The position numbers and the translations under genes were made by a program. This document shows, in pieces, positions 1 through 8,523 of a DNA stretch of 22,506 nt. The DNA comes from an uncultured Lachnospiraceae bacterium. GTDB taxonomy: Bacteria; Bacillota; Clostridia; Lachnospirales; Lachnospiraceae. The stretch's first letter is position 1. Every line of letters starts with the position of its first letter. The stretch spans positions 1 through 22,506 of the forward strand of contig CANRMO010000009.1 in the NCBI GenBank assembly GCA_947631755.1. Reading direction: 5' to 3'. Under the pieces are notes generated by a model. The model saw only the letters and a program-made list of their open reading frames with translations, made no database searches and was not told the origin of the DNA.

Positions 1-370
1 TTTTTTTCAGATAATCCAGGGCACTGAGGATCTCCCCTGTCTTCCTCGTAGAGCGCATGCGGTTCCGATCCATCTCCGACTTATAGGTCCGCAGGATCTT
101 TTCCTGTTCCCGCGCGCAGCCATACATCTCCTGTAAAAGATCGCTATCGCCCATAAAATCCTCTGTCAGCCGCTGGCGGTAACAGATCTCCTCCGGGGTG
201 CGCAGCGGGATCAAAACAATTTTCCGCACCTTTTCCGCCACAAACGCATCATCCCCGGCCATCGTCCGAAACAAGATATCCATATTCAGATCCTTTATGA
301 TATCGTTCTTAAAACGGTATCCCTTCTTCCCCTCAGTAGAAGAATCCGGGTAGAGTAAACAAGACTCCAT
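1..370 (-). CDS. MutS-family ATPase, N-terminal part (cut by window edge)
   Basis: The frame reads open from an ATG at 370 to the first base of the window, about 123 codons, so only the N-terminus is present. It was translated by hand. It begins MESCLLYPDSSTEG and contains a stretch (IIKDLNMDILFRTM, then IPLRTPEEICYRQRLTEDF) that aligns by eye with the N-terminus of the upstream gene (HDLQLDYLL, then LPEDSSLISYRQQVYADVL). It is therefore a tandem paralogue of that short MutS-like protein. The ATPase domain lies outside the window. The ATG shares one base with the upstream TGA (TGATG), and AAGGAGG sits 8 nt before it, so translational coupling is likely. The paralogy is seen in the sequence; the MutS assignment rests on the upstream gene. 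Confidence 0.75.
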   Translation of the reverse strand, partial: MESCLLYPDSSTEGKKGYRFKNDIIKDLNMDILFRTMAGDDAFVAEKVRKIVLIPLRTPEEICYRQRLTEDFMGDSDLLQEMYGCAREQEKILRTYKSEMDRNRMRSTRKTGEILSALDYLKK

Positions 371-1893
371 CAGGACAGCCTCCTTTTTATATCCTCATAG
401 CGGAGCTCAAACTGTCTCACAAGCGGCTCCGAATATCCGCAGCCCTGGGCTTCCATAGGCAGTATGCGGTATGTGCGCCTTTTCTCCTCCCCGGCCTCCA
501 CCTGGGCCACGAGACTGACAATGCCCTCTCTCTCGTCCGCCAGCTCCTGGATATGCGTCACATAAATCCCAAAACAGCTGCGGTTTAAAAAATAGTCCAC
601 CACCCGTTTCCCCATCAGCGCGGCATCATAAGTAGTCGCCGTTGTAAACAGCTCATTGAGGATCACAAAGAGATTTCTTTTATCCTGGTGGACAATGGGG
701 GCAAGACGGCTGATCTCCTCCTTCAATTTGCCTGAATTGGACTGTATTTTCTCCTCTGCCTCAAAGTGGGTAACAATTCCATGAAAAAACGGAAAATGGA
801 ATGTCTTTGCATTCACCGGGAGTCCCATCATGGAAAAATAGAGCGCCTGGCCCATCGAGCGGGCAAATGTAGTCTTTCCTCCCTGGTTTGGCCCCGTCAC
901 GACAAAAAAGGCAGCCTTTGGGGGATAGCAGAAATCATTGTCCACAACCTCATAATTCCGCGATGCGTTTCTCCACGCCAGCGCCAGATCGTAGAGCCCC
1001 GTCCCAGAAAACGGACCGTCTTCCCCAAGTTTTGGCAGTCCGAATGCATAACCGAGTGTTTCCGTCCTCTCCTGAAATTTATAAAAACTCAGATAGAACT
1101 GTATTTCCTGCTCAAAGCGCAGGATGCACTCCGAATAAAAATTCCTGCGGCGGCTGTAAAAACTATCGATATCCTGAAAAAGAGACGGCCTGCTCCTGGC
1201 CAAAAGACGCACAAGTGTCTCCTCGAGAGTAGATAACTCCGTCTGTCCGGGAAAGAGATCCGGCATGTCCCTGTCACTCGCCCGGACATCTTCTCCCAGA
1301 ATTTCTGCAATTTCTCTCAAAAGATCCGGCTGTTCCTCTGTCTCTTCCAAAATCGTAATCCGCTCCTCCTCCATAAAAAGGGAGAACCGCAGCTCAGAAA
1401 AAAATCGCCCAGCCTCCTCCATATCCCGCTCCCATCCGTCGGCCCGGCAGTCTTTCAGATAGCCCAGCAGAAACTCGCGAAACTCCATAAATCCCCGTGA
1501 TTCCGGTTCACATTTCTCAAAGGCCGCCTCCAGCGCCAGCAGGGCATCCCAGTAGTGGGAGGCCGCCTCCAGATGATAGCTTGCGGCAGCTCTCCGGTCT
1601 TCACACCGGCCAGAGAACTCATACGCCCCGCGGGACTTCTGCATGGACAGGCAGAACCGGCCCAGGGCATCCGCCAGGGGCTTCTGCAATACATCTGCGT
1701 AAACCTGCTGCCGGTAGGAGATTAAAGAGGAATCTTCCGGCAGTGTAAAATAAAATGGCTCAATGGAATATATTTTTGAATAATTTTTGATCAGGCCAAG
1801 AAGATAATCCAGCTGCAGGTCATGAAAAAAATCTGGCATACACTCAGATATTTTCTGCCGCGTTTCCCCGAATAATATACTCTCAAATCCCAT
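370..1893 (-). CDS. Short MutS-family ATPase (MutS domain V, no mismatch-recognition domain)
   Basis: A 507-residue protein. Its C-terminal third is a MutS-type ABC ATPase: Walker A GPNQGGKTT (Lys340), a Walker B-like segment VILNELF followed by TTATTYDA (residues 409-423), and the late Y/C-VTHIQEL switch region near 445. The N-terminal about 300 residues are helical lever/clamp-like. There is no N-terminal mismatch-binding domain (no Phe-x-Glu motif), and the length is well below the 800-900 residues of MutS. Such short MutS-related proteins are common in Firmicutes and Bacteroidota but their role is poorly defined; mismatch repair should not be assumed. The Walker B Asp is Asn413 here, next to Glu414. 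The gene lies 31 nt after the kinase stop, with AGAGGG upstream of the ATG, and is followed by a paralogue overlapping by one base. Confidence 0.85.
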   Translation of the reverse strand: MGFESILFGETRQKISECMPDFFHDLQLDYLLGLIKNYSKIYSIEPFYFTLPEDSSLISYRQQVYADVLQKPLADALGRFCLSMQKSRGAYEFSGRCEDRRAAASYHLEAASHYWDALLALEAAFEKCEPESRGFMEFREFLLGYLKDCRADGWERDMEEAGRFFSELRFSLFMEEERITILEETEEQPDLLREIAEILGEDVRASDRDMPDLFPGQTELSTLEETLVRLLARSRPSLFQDIDSFYSRRRNFYSECILRFEQEIQFYLSFYKFQERTETLGYAFGLPKLGEDGPFSGTGLYDLALAWRNASRNYEVVDNDFCYPPKAAFFVVTGPNQGGKTTFARSMGQALYFSMMGLPVNAKTFHFPFFHGIVTHFEAEEKIQSNSGKLKEEISRLAPIVHQDKRNLFVILNELFTTATTYDAALMGKRVVDYFLNRSCFGIYVTHIQELADEREGIVSLVAQVEAGEEKRRTYRILPMEAQGCGYSEPLVRQFELRYEDIKRRLS

Positions 1894-1915
1894 AATACCG
1901 TTCCCTCTTCCTCAT
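1883..1915 (-). other. Possible 10-codon leader ORF before the MutS-like gene
   Basis: Between the kinase stop (1925) and the MutS-like ATG (1893), the minus strand carries AAAGGAG four bases before an ATG at 1915. This opens a frame reading MRKRERYYGI and then stops at 1883-1885, inside the first codons of the MutS-like gene in another frame. This SD is better than the one directly serving the MutS-like ATG. It may be a coupling or leader peptide, or the SD may simply be used at long range. The frame is seen; the function is inference. Confidence 0.3.
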
Positions 1916-1924
1916 TTTTCTCCT

Positions 1925-4837
1925 TTATAACCATTTATTCAATGTAGTGAACAATTGCTTTAAGACAAGCGGTTTGGAAACATGCTCATTCATTCCCGCA
2001 CTTTTTGACGCCAGGACATCCTCGGCAAAAGCATTTGCCGTCATAGCTACGATCGGCACCGTCTTCGCGTAATCTCCCGGCAGCGCCCGGATCGCCCGAG
2101 TCGCCTCATAGCCGTTCATAACTGGCATCTGCACATCCATAAATATAATATCATAGTACCCATCTTCTGCCTGTCTCACTCTCTCAACTGCTCTCTCCCC
2201 ATTTTCAGCGTGCTCGATCTCAATCCCCGTCATTCCGAGGATCTCAATAGCAATTTCAGCATTCAATTCATTGTCCTCCACGAGCAGCGCCCGCTTCCCG
2301 GCGAAATCCTTTTTTGCAAAATCATTTATGTGGTTCCCGAAAGGCTCTGTCTCCTCTTCTGCAGACATTTTTGCCCTGTCACTGTTTTTCTGCAGGCGCA
2401 GATAGATCGTAACCGTAAAACGGCTGCCCTCGCCGAGCTTGCTCTCAACCTTGATATCCCCGTTCATCATGCGCACAATATTCCGGGTGATCGACATGCC
2501 GAGCCCCGTCCCCTGGATTTTTTCCACCTGGGAATCCCTGGCCCTCGTAAATGGCTCGTAAATACTGGCGAGAAACTCCTCACTCATGCCAATTCCATTG
2601 TCCTCAATGATAAATTCATAACATCCCACCCGGTTGTTGTTGGTCGTTTTCTCACTGACTGTCAGCCGGATCTGCCCGCCGTCCGGCGTATATTTTATGG
2701 CATTGCTCAGAAGATTCATAAACACCTGCTGGATGCGCATACTGTCCCCAATGGCATTTTCGTGCTCCACGCCATTCATGCTCACCGTAAGCGTGTGATG
2801 CTTCTTCTCTACCTGCGGCCTCGATATTGTGACCAGATTATCAACCAGTTCCGGCAGACAGATCTCCTCCATCACAAGTTCAAGATTCCCCGACTCAATC
2901 TTATTCATATCCAGAACCTCATTGATCAGTCCCAGCAGATGGTTTGAGGACACAGTTATTTTTGACAGGCAGTCTCTTACCCGCTCTATGTCGTCAAGAT
3001 GGGCCTCCGCAATCGCTGTCATGCCGATAATGGCATTCATAGGCGTGCGGATATCATGGCTCATACTAGCAAGGAAATCCGTCTTTGCAGCATTGGCGCG
3101 GTTGGCAAAATCGTATGCCTCACGCAGTGCCTTTTTGGCATTCAGCTCCTTTTTCTTTTCCGCGTCGACACTCCGCACTGCATAAATGACATTTCTGACC
3201 TTCCCCTCTCCATCCACCTGGGACGGGATAATAGTGGCGGAGCGCCATCGGTCCCCTATCCCCACATATTCGCACATCAAAAATTCCCTGTGCGCCATCC
3301 TCTTTTGCAGCGTATCAATATCCAGAAACGCCTCCACACTCTTCTTATACTCTTCTGACGTAAATTCCTCCACCAGAATCCGGCACGCCGCCCTGTAGTC
3401 ACCCCCCGATTTTTCTGTTATGGTGTGCGCCCAGTCAGGGACAGATATCTCAGTCATGCTACCGGTCTCAACATTAATCTCCCAGGACGCAAAATATAAA
3501 CTGCTGAACGACTTTGTTATCTCGATCTGTTTCTTCAGGGAACGGTTAATCATCGCCAGCTCATTTCTCTTCCGCGAGTTCTCCCGTATCACATCCGTAA
3601 TATCATTGGCCACCACGATAGCCATGATATGGCCAGTCAGGTCATCCCGGGAGAGCAGTGTGAGCCGCCGGTAATAGCGCCCGGATTCCGGGATATAATA
3701 CTCGCTGGAAATGTGTGTATCACCCTTCTCAAAATGCCGGATCAGCTCCTTTGTCGTATTCTGATTATGGTCATCCGGCGTCAGCAGCTCTGGTTTTTTC
3801 CTCTCTTTCCACACCTTTACCAGATCATCGTAGTGGATAGGAAACTCAATATCGAAAGCCCTGCCAAAAGTCGTGCCGTCACTGTAACTCACATCGTGGT
3901 ATAGTTTCCCGTCTGTCACATCAAAATCGTAGTAAAATATGCTGTTGGCTGTCACGGCATCGCGGTACTGCTGGCGTTCCCGCTTTAACATATAGGCCGT
4001 TCTCTCTTTTTCTGTGACATCCATTACATTCCTCTGGACAATGCAGTTTCCCATATGATCGTAGAATATCTGGACGGAGCCGTAACAGAACACAACATCG
4101 CCATTTTTGTGCACCGCCTTGTATTCATATGTCCGAACCTCATCCGGCGTCTTTAACTCAGCGATCACTTTGTGGATATACTCCCGGTCGGCCGGTACAA
4201 CCGACCCGGCCACACCGTCAAATTGATCTTCCAGCATCTCCTCTTTCGAGGAATACCCCAGTATCTCAAGAGCAGCCTTATTTACCATCAAAATCTCATT
4301 TGTGTCCCTGTTGTGCTGGATAACGCCACAGGATATGGAAGACAGGACTCTCTGCAGCGCCTGTTCATGATTCTTAATATCCGAGAGATCCTCCACCGTT
4401 CCCACACACATTTCCGATGCCCTATTTTCATCCCACTCTGCCGTCCTTAATGTGACACGGCACCATTTCAGGCTGTTCTTACTCCTGAACTCCGCAGAGG
4501 ACATCTGCGTTCCCGCATGGATCTCTCTATACATATCATCATAGCTCTGCCTGTCCTCATTGTGGACAAATTCATCCCCAAAGCTTCCCGGCATATCATA
4601 ATAAACAGATTTACAGCGAAACTCTCTGGCTGTCCTCTCTGCCAGGACACACATTTTCAGTTTCGGAAAATAACGGAACAGATAAATGTTGGTCTGTTCC
4701 AGCGCCTCCATAACCTGGGACGGTGTAAACTCAAACAGCTCCCTCCCAGTCTTTTCTGTATTTTCCGTTCTCTGCCCTCTTATATCCATATCCAAAACGT
4801 ACCTTTCCTGCCACATTTTCCGGTTTATTTCCGGCAC
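1925..4837 (-). CDS. Cytosolic multi-PAS hybrid histidine kinase/response regulator
   Basis: A sensor kinase of up to 970 residues with no obvious membrane segment or signal peptide, so the sensed signal is probably cytosolic. In order: three to four PAS-like modules (roughly 30-150, 160-280, 285-415 and 440-560; the second carries the typical NKAALEILGYS and DVTEKER ends). Next is a HisKA dimerisation domain with phospho-acceptor His594 in SMSHDIRTPMN. The HATPase_c domain has its N box near 709 (MNLLSNAIKYTPDGG), DNGIGM near 745 and GTGLGMSI near 770. A C-terminal receiver has phospho-acceptor Asp901 in IIFMDVQMPVMNG. No DNA-binding output follows. The longest frame starts at a GTG overlapping the xylosidase end by 13 nt. 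An ATG at 4816, or the ATG at 4789 with AGGAAAGG 12 nt upstream, are better starts. It is co-oriented with the xylosidase, so co-transcription and a link to sugar sensing are plausible but unproven. Confidence 0.93.
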   Translation of the reverse strand: MPEINRKMWQERYVLDMDIRGQRTENTEKTGRELFEFTPSQVMEALEQTNIYLFRYFPKLKMCVLAERTAREFRCKSVYYDMPGSFGDEFVHNEDRQSYDDMYREIHAGTQMSSAEFRSKNSLKWCRVTLRTAEWDENRASEMCVGTVEDLSDIKNHEQALQRVLSSISCGVIQHNRDTNEILMVNKAALEILGYSSKEEMLEDQFDGVAGSVVPADREYIHKVIAELKTPDEVRTYEYKAVHKNGDVVFCYGSVQIFYDHMGNCIVQRNVMDVTEKERTAYMLKRERQQYRDAVTANSIFYYDFDVTDGKLYHDVSYSDGTTFGRAFDIEFPIHYDDLVKVWKERKKPELLTPDDHNQNTTKELIRHFEKGDTHISSEYYIPESGRYYRRLTLLSRDDLTGHIMAIVVANDITDVIRENSRKRNELAMINRSLKKQIEITKSFSSLYFASWEINVETGSMTEISVPDWAHTITEKSGGDYRAACRILVEEFTSEEYKKSVEAFLDIDTLQKRMAHREFLMCEYVGIGDRWRSATIIPSQVDGEGKVRNVIYAVRSVDAEKKKELNAKKALREAYDFANRANAAKTDFLASMSHDIRTPMNAIIGMTAIAEAHLDDIERVRDCLSKITVSSNHLLGLINEVLDMNKIESGNLELVMEEICLPELVDNLVTISRPQVEKKHHTLTVSMNGVEHENAIGDSMRIQQVFMNLLSNAIKYTPDGGQIRLTVSEKTTNNNRVGCYEFIIEDNGIGMSEEFLASIYEPFTRARDSQVEKIQGTGLGMSITRNIVRMMNGDIKVESKLGEGSRFTVTIYLRLQKNSDRAKMSAEEETEPFGNHINDFAKKDFAGKRALLVEDNELNAEIAIEILGMTGIEIEHAENGERAVERVRQAEDGYYDIIFMDVQMPVMNGYEATRAIRALPGDYAKTVPIVAMTANAFAEDVLASKSAGMNEHVSKPLVLKQLFTTLNKWL

Positions 4838-6783
4838 CCGAAACAGCCCAGATAAATCCTGTTCTCTCCCAATTCCAAATTCTGAAGCGGCCCCGCCGCC
4901 GGTTTCCCATCAATCTTTGTGCCAACCATGTCCTCATCAAAACATATGGGCGAACCATCCGGATTCTCGTACCCCGCCTCTGTTATCCTGGGCGAACCGA
5001 GCATCTGGGATGTGATGACCTCATTATTCTCACTCCCGATTTTTTCTCCCATGGCAATATGCAGAAAAACTCCCTCTTCGTTCTCTTCGACAGACACCTG
5101 CGGGTCAAAATCTTTTATCACCGCATCCCGCTCCTTTTCCCATGCTTTCGCCCCGTTCAGGTATACATTTCTATGTATGTAGGCTGGCTGCACCATATCC
5201 CGGTAGCCCTGGAGATAATCCCCGGTATAGTTTTCCTGTATCCCCACATACTCCTCCATCGTTTCAACTGCCCCACGGTAACTCTCCGTGCCATAATACC
5301 TGTCCTTTTCCTCTCCTCCCACAAAAATATTCTGATACCACCTGTCATCCATGCCCGCCGTCCAGATGACGCCCATCACCTGCGTTGAATGAGGCAGATG
5401 GTATGGCGTTGGCCGGTCAAGTACCTGATAGTGATTTGTCAGTCCGCAACACAGGTTGTGGAGATAGGCCCCACCCTCTGCGGCATTATCAAAATTGTAC
5501 GCTGACGCAAAAATATTGTGGTCAACAATATACGGGCCATGTGTCACTTCTACCATCAGATCCCTGTTATTGTGGTCGTAAACATTCGCGCTCACCCTCG
5601 CTCCCTGTGCCTGCCAGTCAAGCCACGTCCCCAGGGAACAGTGATGGATGTGGTTGTGGTGGATCTTCACATCAACTGCCCCGTGAAATTTTATGCCTGC
5701 AATTTCATGTCCCCAAAACTCATGCCTCGTAGCGATATAGGAAATATCATTTCCATATATTTCACTGTAAATACAACCCATATGGCCCACTATCCCGGCC
5801 TGTCCGCAGTCATATATCGTATTATTCCGCACGGTATGCGACCCAACCTGCTCCCTGTTCCAGCCCCTGCTTATCGCCTTAAACACCGCTTCCATCTGGT
5901 ACAGATAATCCGGCTTTTTCTTTGTATGCGTATAATCATTATTGCCCGTAGCCGCATTTTTTCCCAGAGAAATAGCACTGCACTTGGAATCGTGCAGTAT
6001 GTTATCCTCAATAATCCATCCCTTGGACCAATTCGGGCCGACCATTCCGATCTGCTCCGCCGTGGGGGGCGCCCACTGTGTGGCCGCCTGGGCAAATTCG
6101 AACCCCCGCAGAGTTATGTAATTGATCCCGTCCTGCGAGGGGTAAAAACAGCTCCTTCTCACATTCATTTCCACCAATGCAGCATTCGGATCGGCTCCCC
6201 CAAAGTTCGCATACAATACCGTCTTATCATGGAACACCTCTGCCCGCCACACCCGGAGACTCTCTTCCGGTTTCAGCACCGCCTCCTCCCAGTTCCACCA
6301 TGTCGCCAATTCACTGATCTCCCTGCGCACCGGCCTGGCCAGTTCCTCTTCACTGCGGGCCTCATATAAAGCCACTCCGTCTAAATACAACGCGCCGCAA
6401 TGAACCTTGTATTCCTGCGGGTCAACCAGCCAGTCCCCCTCCACCTCTGTGGCAAAGGGATTATATCCTCCAAAAACATCATTTGGGACCTCTGCAGTCC
6501 AGATATCATTTTTATACAGAACCCACCCAGTCACAATCTCCGATCCACTGATGACCACTCTCTCATTTTCCGCTGCCATATAGGTAATACGGCAGCCGGG
6601 ATGAATCCCCCCTCTCGGTGGATCCACACATTCCCTGTAAACTCCCTCATGCACGATGACCGTATCTCCCGCCCTGGCCGCCACCGCCGCTCTCTGTATC
6701 GTGAAAAATGGCGATTCCAATGTACCTGCATTGCTGTCCCGCCCGTTTTTTGCAACATGATAAACCGTTTTTGATGTGCCCAT
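4825..6783 (-). CDS. GH120 family beta-xylosidase (right-handed beta-helix)
   Basis: A 652-residue protein that by recall closely resembles XylC of Thermoanaerobacterium, the GH120 prototype: YHVAKNGRDSNAGTLESPF at the start, then GDTVIVHEGVYRE, INVRRSCFYP-like, WAPPTAEQ, GPNWSKGWIIEDN and HEIAGIKFH blocks. The predicted fold is a DUF1565/parallel beta-helix. The nucleophile/acid pair known in GH120 (Asp382 and Glu405 in XylC, 23 apart) is matched by Asp389 in WLDWQAQG and Glu412 in MVEVTHGPY, also 23 apart. It releases xylose from the non-reducing end of xylo-oligosaccharides with retention. No signal peptide is visible, so it probably acts on imported oligosaccharides in the cytoplasm. The ATG at 6783 has AAGGAG about 10 nt upstream. 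Its own promoter lies at 6814-6842, and the hybrid kinase follows directly. Confidence 0.92.
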   Translation of the reverse strand: MGTSKTVYHVAKNGRDSNAGTLESPFFTIQRAAVAARAGDTVIVHEGVYRECVDPPRGGIHPGCRITYMAAENERVVISGSEIVTGWVLYKNDIWTAEVPNDVFGGYNPFATEVEGDWLVDPQEYKVHCGALYLDGVALYEARSEEELARPVRREISELATWWNWEEAVLKPEESLRVWRAEVFHDKTVLYANFGGADPNAALVEMNVRRSCFYPSQDGINYITLRGFEFAQAATQWAPPTAEQIGMVGPNWSKGWIIEDNILHDSKCSAISLGKNAATGNNDYTHTKKKPDYLYQMEAVFKAISRGWNREQVGSHTVRNNTIYDCGQAGIVGHMGCIYSEIYGNDISYIATRHEFWGHEIAGIKFHGAVDVKIHHNHIHHCSLGTWLDWQAQGARVSANVYDHNNRDLMVEVTHGPYIVDHNIFASAYNFDNAAEGGAYLHNLCCGLTNHYQVLDRPTPYHLPHSTQVMGVIWTAGMDDRWYQNIFVGGEEKDRYYGTESYRGAVETMEEYVGIQENYTGDYLQGYRDMVQPAYIHRNVYLNGAKAWEKERDAVIKDFDPQVSVEENEEGVFLHIAMGEKIGSENNEVITSQMLGSPRITEAGYENPDGSPICFDEDMVGTKIDGKPAAGPLQNLELGENRIYLGCFGCRK

Positions 6784-6813
6784 ATATCACCCGCTCCTTT
6801 CTCCCTGCTTTTC

Positions 6814-6842
6814 ATTCTAACATAAAAAAAGCCGGATAACAA
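6814..6842 (-). promoter_or_regulatory. Predicted sigma-A promoter of the beta-xylosidase operon
   Basis: On the minus strand, a -35 TTGTTA (6842-6837), a 17-nt spacer and a -10 TAGAAT (6819-6814) fit the housekeeping consensus. The spacer contains the T-tract of the adjacent terminator. The start of transcription would be near 6807, about 24 nt before the ATG. No catabolite-repression (cre-like) box was recognised. Confidence 0.6.
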
Positions 6843-6868
6843 CCGATTGCTATGTTTCCGCCCCGGCT
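6824..6868 (-). terminator. Second terminator-like hairpin before the xylosidase gene
   Basis: Minus strand: AGCCGG (6868-6863), a loop of 27 nt, CCGGCT (6835-6830), then a run of T (6829-6824). The stem is short and the loop long, so it is weaker than the hairpin just upstream. The opposite strand also shows A-stem-T symmetry (AAAAAAAGCCGG and CCGGCTGGTTTTT). The predicted promoter of the xylosidase overlaps it. Confidence 0.45.
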
Positions 6869-6880
6869 GGTTTTTAGAAA

Positions 6881-6942
6881 ACGAAAGAGAGAATCCAGTC
6901 GATTGGCCCTGGATAATCCTCACCGACTGGGTTCTCTCTCGT
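6881..6942 (-). terminator. Intrinsic terminator of the KAS III/receptor operon
   Basis: Long inverted repeat: the arm at 6881-6901 pairs with that at 6924-6942 over about 19 bp, with one mismatch and a small bulge, and the loop is 22 nt. On the minus strand it lies 28 nt after the receptor stop codon and is followed by CGTTTTCT. Position, stem length and T-rich tail fit a rho-independent terminator. Confidence 0.7.
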
Positions 6943-6970
6943 TCAAAATAACAGCCCCTCTGAAAAATAA

Positions 6971-8512
6971 TTATTTCTGCAGCAGGAGCTGATTGATCTG
7001 CTCCACCATTTGATTCAGCTCTGAAACCTGCTCAGCAATGCGGGCAACATCCTGCGTATTGTTTTCCACCATTTTGTTCATATTGGTAAATTCCGTATTC
7101 TCCTGCTTAATGCTCTCCGCAATGTCCTCATTGATCTGTACCGTACTTTGGATAACCTCTGCCTGCGTGTCATGAGCCTCTCCCATCGAGCGGACATTCT
7201 CAATAGATGTCCCCAAAAGCTCGATCATACCCTGGATGCCTTCAAACACATCATTAAAATATGTATTCTGCTGCTCGAGTTTACCGGAATCCTGCTCCAC
7301 GCACCGCATCATCTCAGATACATTCTGCCGTACATCGTTGATGACTGTGGTCACCTGTTCCAGAGATTCCTTCGTATCATTTGCCAGATGCCCCACCTCA
7401 GATGCCACGACGGCAAAGCCCTTTCCGGCTTCCCCTGCCCTGGCCGCCTCGATAGACGCATTCAGCGCGAGAAGATTTGTAGACGATGATATCTGGCCGA
7501 TAATGTCTATCATTTCCCCAATCCGGTCAACGGCGCCGGACAGTCTGGAGGCAACCTGATTTGTATTCGCCATGGAGACGATCACTTCCGCATTGATGTC
7601 TTTCAAAGAGTGCAGACGCTTCTCATTGTTCCGGGATTCCTCCAACAGATCCTGTGAAGTCTGCTCTACCTTGCTGACCTGACCGCTCACAACATCCTCC
7701 CAGTGGCGCAGTTCATTGAGATTAGCAATGCTGCCATTGCTCTTTTCACTCAGAATCGTATTATTGGAAAGCAGTGATTCCGTAGTTGCGGAAAGTTCCT
7801 CGGCAGAGGCACTCTCATTTGACGTGATGCTGGATAATACTTCTCCGGCTTTTCCAAGTTTCTCAGATAATTCAGAAACGGAGATGAGCATATTGGATAC
7901 GCGCTCATTATTTCTCTCCATCTCATCTTTCTTGGCGTTGACCATATACCGCTCAATCAGCCATGTAAGCAGATACAAAAAGGCGAGGGTAAGCGGAATA
8001 CATACCGCCCGGTTCAGCATATTGGGAACAAACAACTCATTTCTGACCGGCATCAGGACATTTCCGTGCAAAATCCATGAGACGATTATAGATGCCGAAA
8101 GCTCAATGCCCGTGACCAGAACCATCCTGCTGTCCAGAAAAAGGGAAGTTGCAAGGCAAAACAAAAATATGAACGCCCAAAATTCCGTAGACGGTATCAT
8201 ATATAATATGAAGTTGTACTGGATAAACATGATAATGACCAGAAACAATTTCGCATGTTTTAACTTCTGAGGTTTTACCAGTTTCTCCTCATAGCCGGTC
8301 TTCACAAAAAATATCCCTATTGCAAGATATATCAGACAGGTAATGTCAAATATGATCAGCATAATCCAGGGAACCATCGGAAACAAACCGATGGCCTTTT
8401 CAAAGGTATACAGTATTCCAGCCGCCTGGCATGCACCCGGAACTGAGAGAAGTACAATCGTATAAACTTTATTGATATATTCCTCCAGTGCCGTTGAGTT
8501 GTTGTGTCCCAT
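6971..8512 (-). CDS. Multi-pass methyl-accepting chemotaxis-type receptor
   Basis: A 513-residue protein. The N-terminal about 195 residues hold roughly six hydrophobic segments (around 15-35, 45-70, 85-105, 110-128, 133-150 and 170-190) with very short loops and no extracytoplasmic ligand domain. Residues about 200-510 are a chemoreceptor signalling domain, with the hairpin tip IGQISSSTNLLALNASIEAA followed by RAGEAGKGFAVVASEVGHLA and long flanking coiled coils. There is no HAMP domain. MCP proteins relay signals through CheW/CheA; without a periplasmic domain the ligand may be sensed within or at the membrane. The ATG has AGGAGGT 8 nt upstream, and that SD contains the TAG stop of the preceding KAS III-like gene, so the two are translationally coupled. 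It could also be a non-motility signalling protein. Confidence 0.93.
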   Translation of the reverse strand: MGHNNSTALEEYINKVYTIVLLSVPGACQAAGILYTFEKAIGLFPMVPWIMLIIFDITCLIYLAIGIFFVKTGYEEKLVKPQKLKHAKLFLVIIMFIQYNFILYMIPSTEFWAFIFLFCLATSLFLDSRMVLVTGIELSASIIVSWILHGNVLMPVRNELFVPNMLNRAVCIPLTLAFLYLLTWLIERYMVNAKKDEMERNNERVSNMLISVSELSEKLGKAGEVLSSITSNESASAEELSATTESLLSNNTILSEKSNGSIANLNELRHWEDVVSGQVSKVEQTSQDLLEESRNNEKRLHSLKDINAEVIVSMANTNQVASRLSGAVDRIGEMIDIIGQISSSTNLLALNASIEAARAGEAGKGFAVVASEVGHLANDTKESLEQVTTVINDVRQNVSEMMRCVEQDSGKLEQQNTYFNDVFEGIQGMIELLGTSIENVRSMGEAHDTQAEVIQSTVQINEDIAESIKQENTEFTNMNKMVENNTQDVARIAEQVSELNQMVEQINQLLLQK

Positions 8513-8523
8513 TTCCGTACCTC

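Noticed and set aside
2210..2947. Open plus-strand frame (245 codons) antisense to the kinase domain
   Set aside because: Overlaps HATPase/receiver coding sequence; no SD or motif.
5518..6369. Open plus-strand frame (283 codons) antisense to the beta-xylosidase
   Set aside because: The xylosidase frame has a recognisable family match and catalytic residues; the antisense translation has no protein-like pattern.
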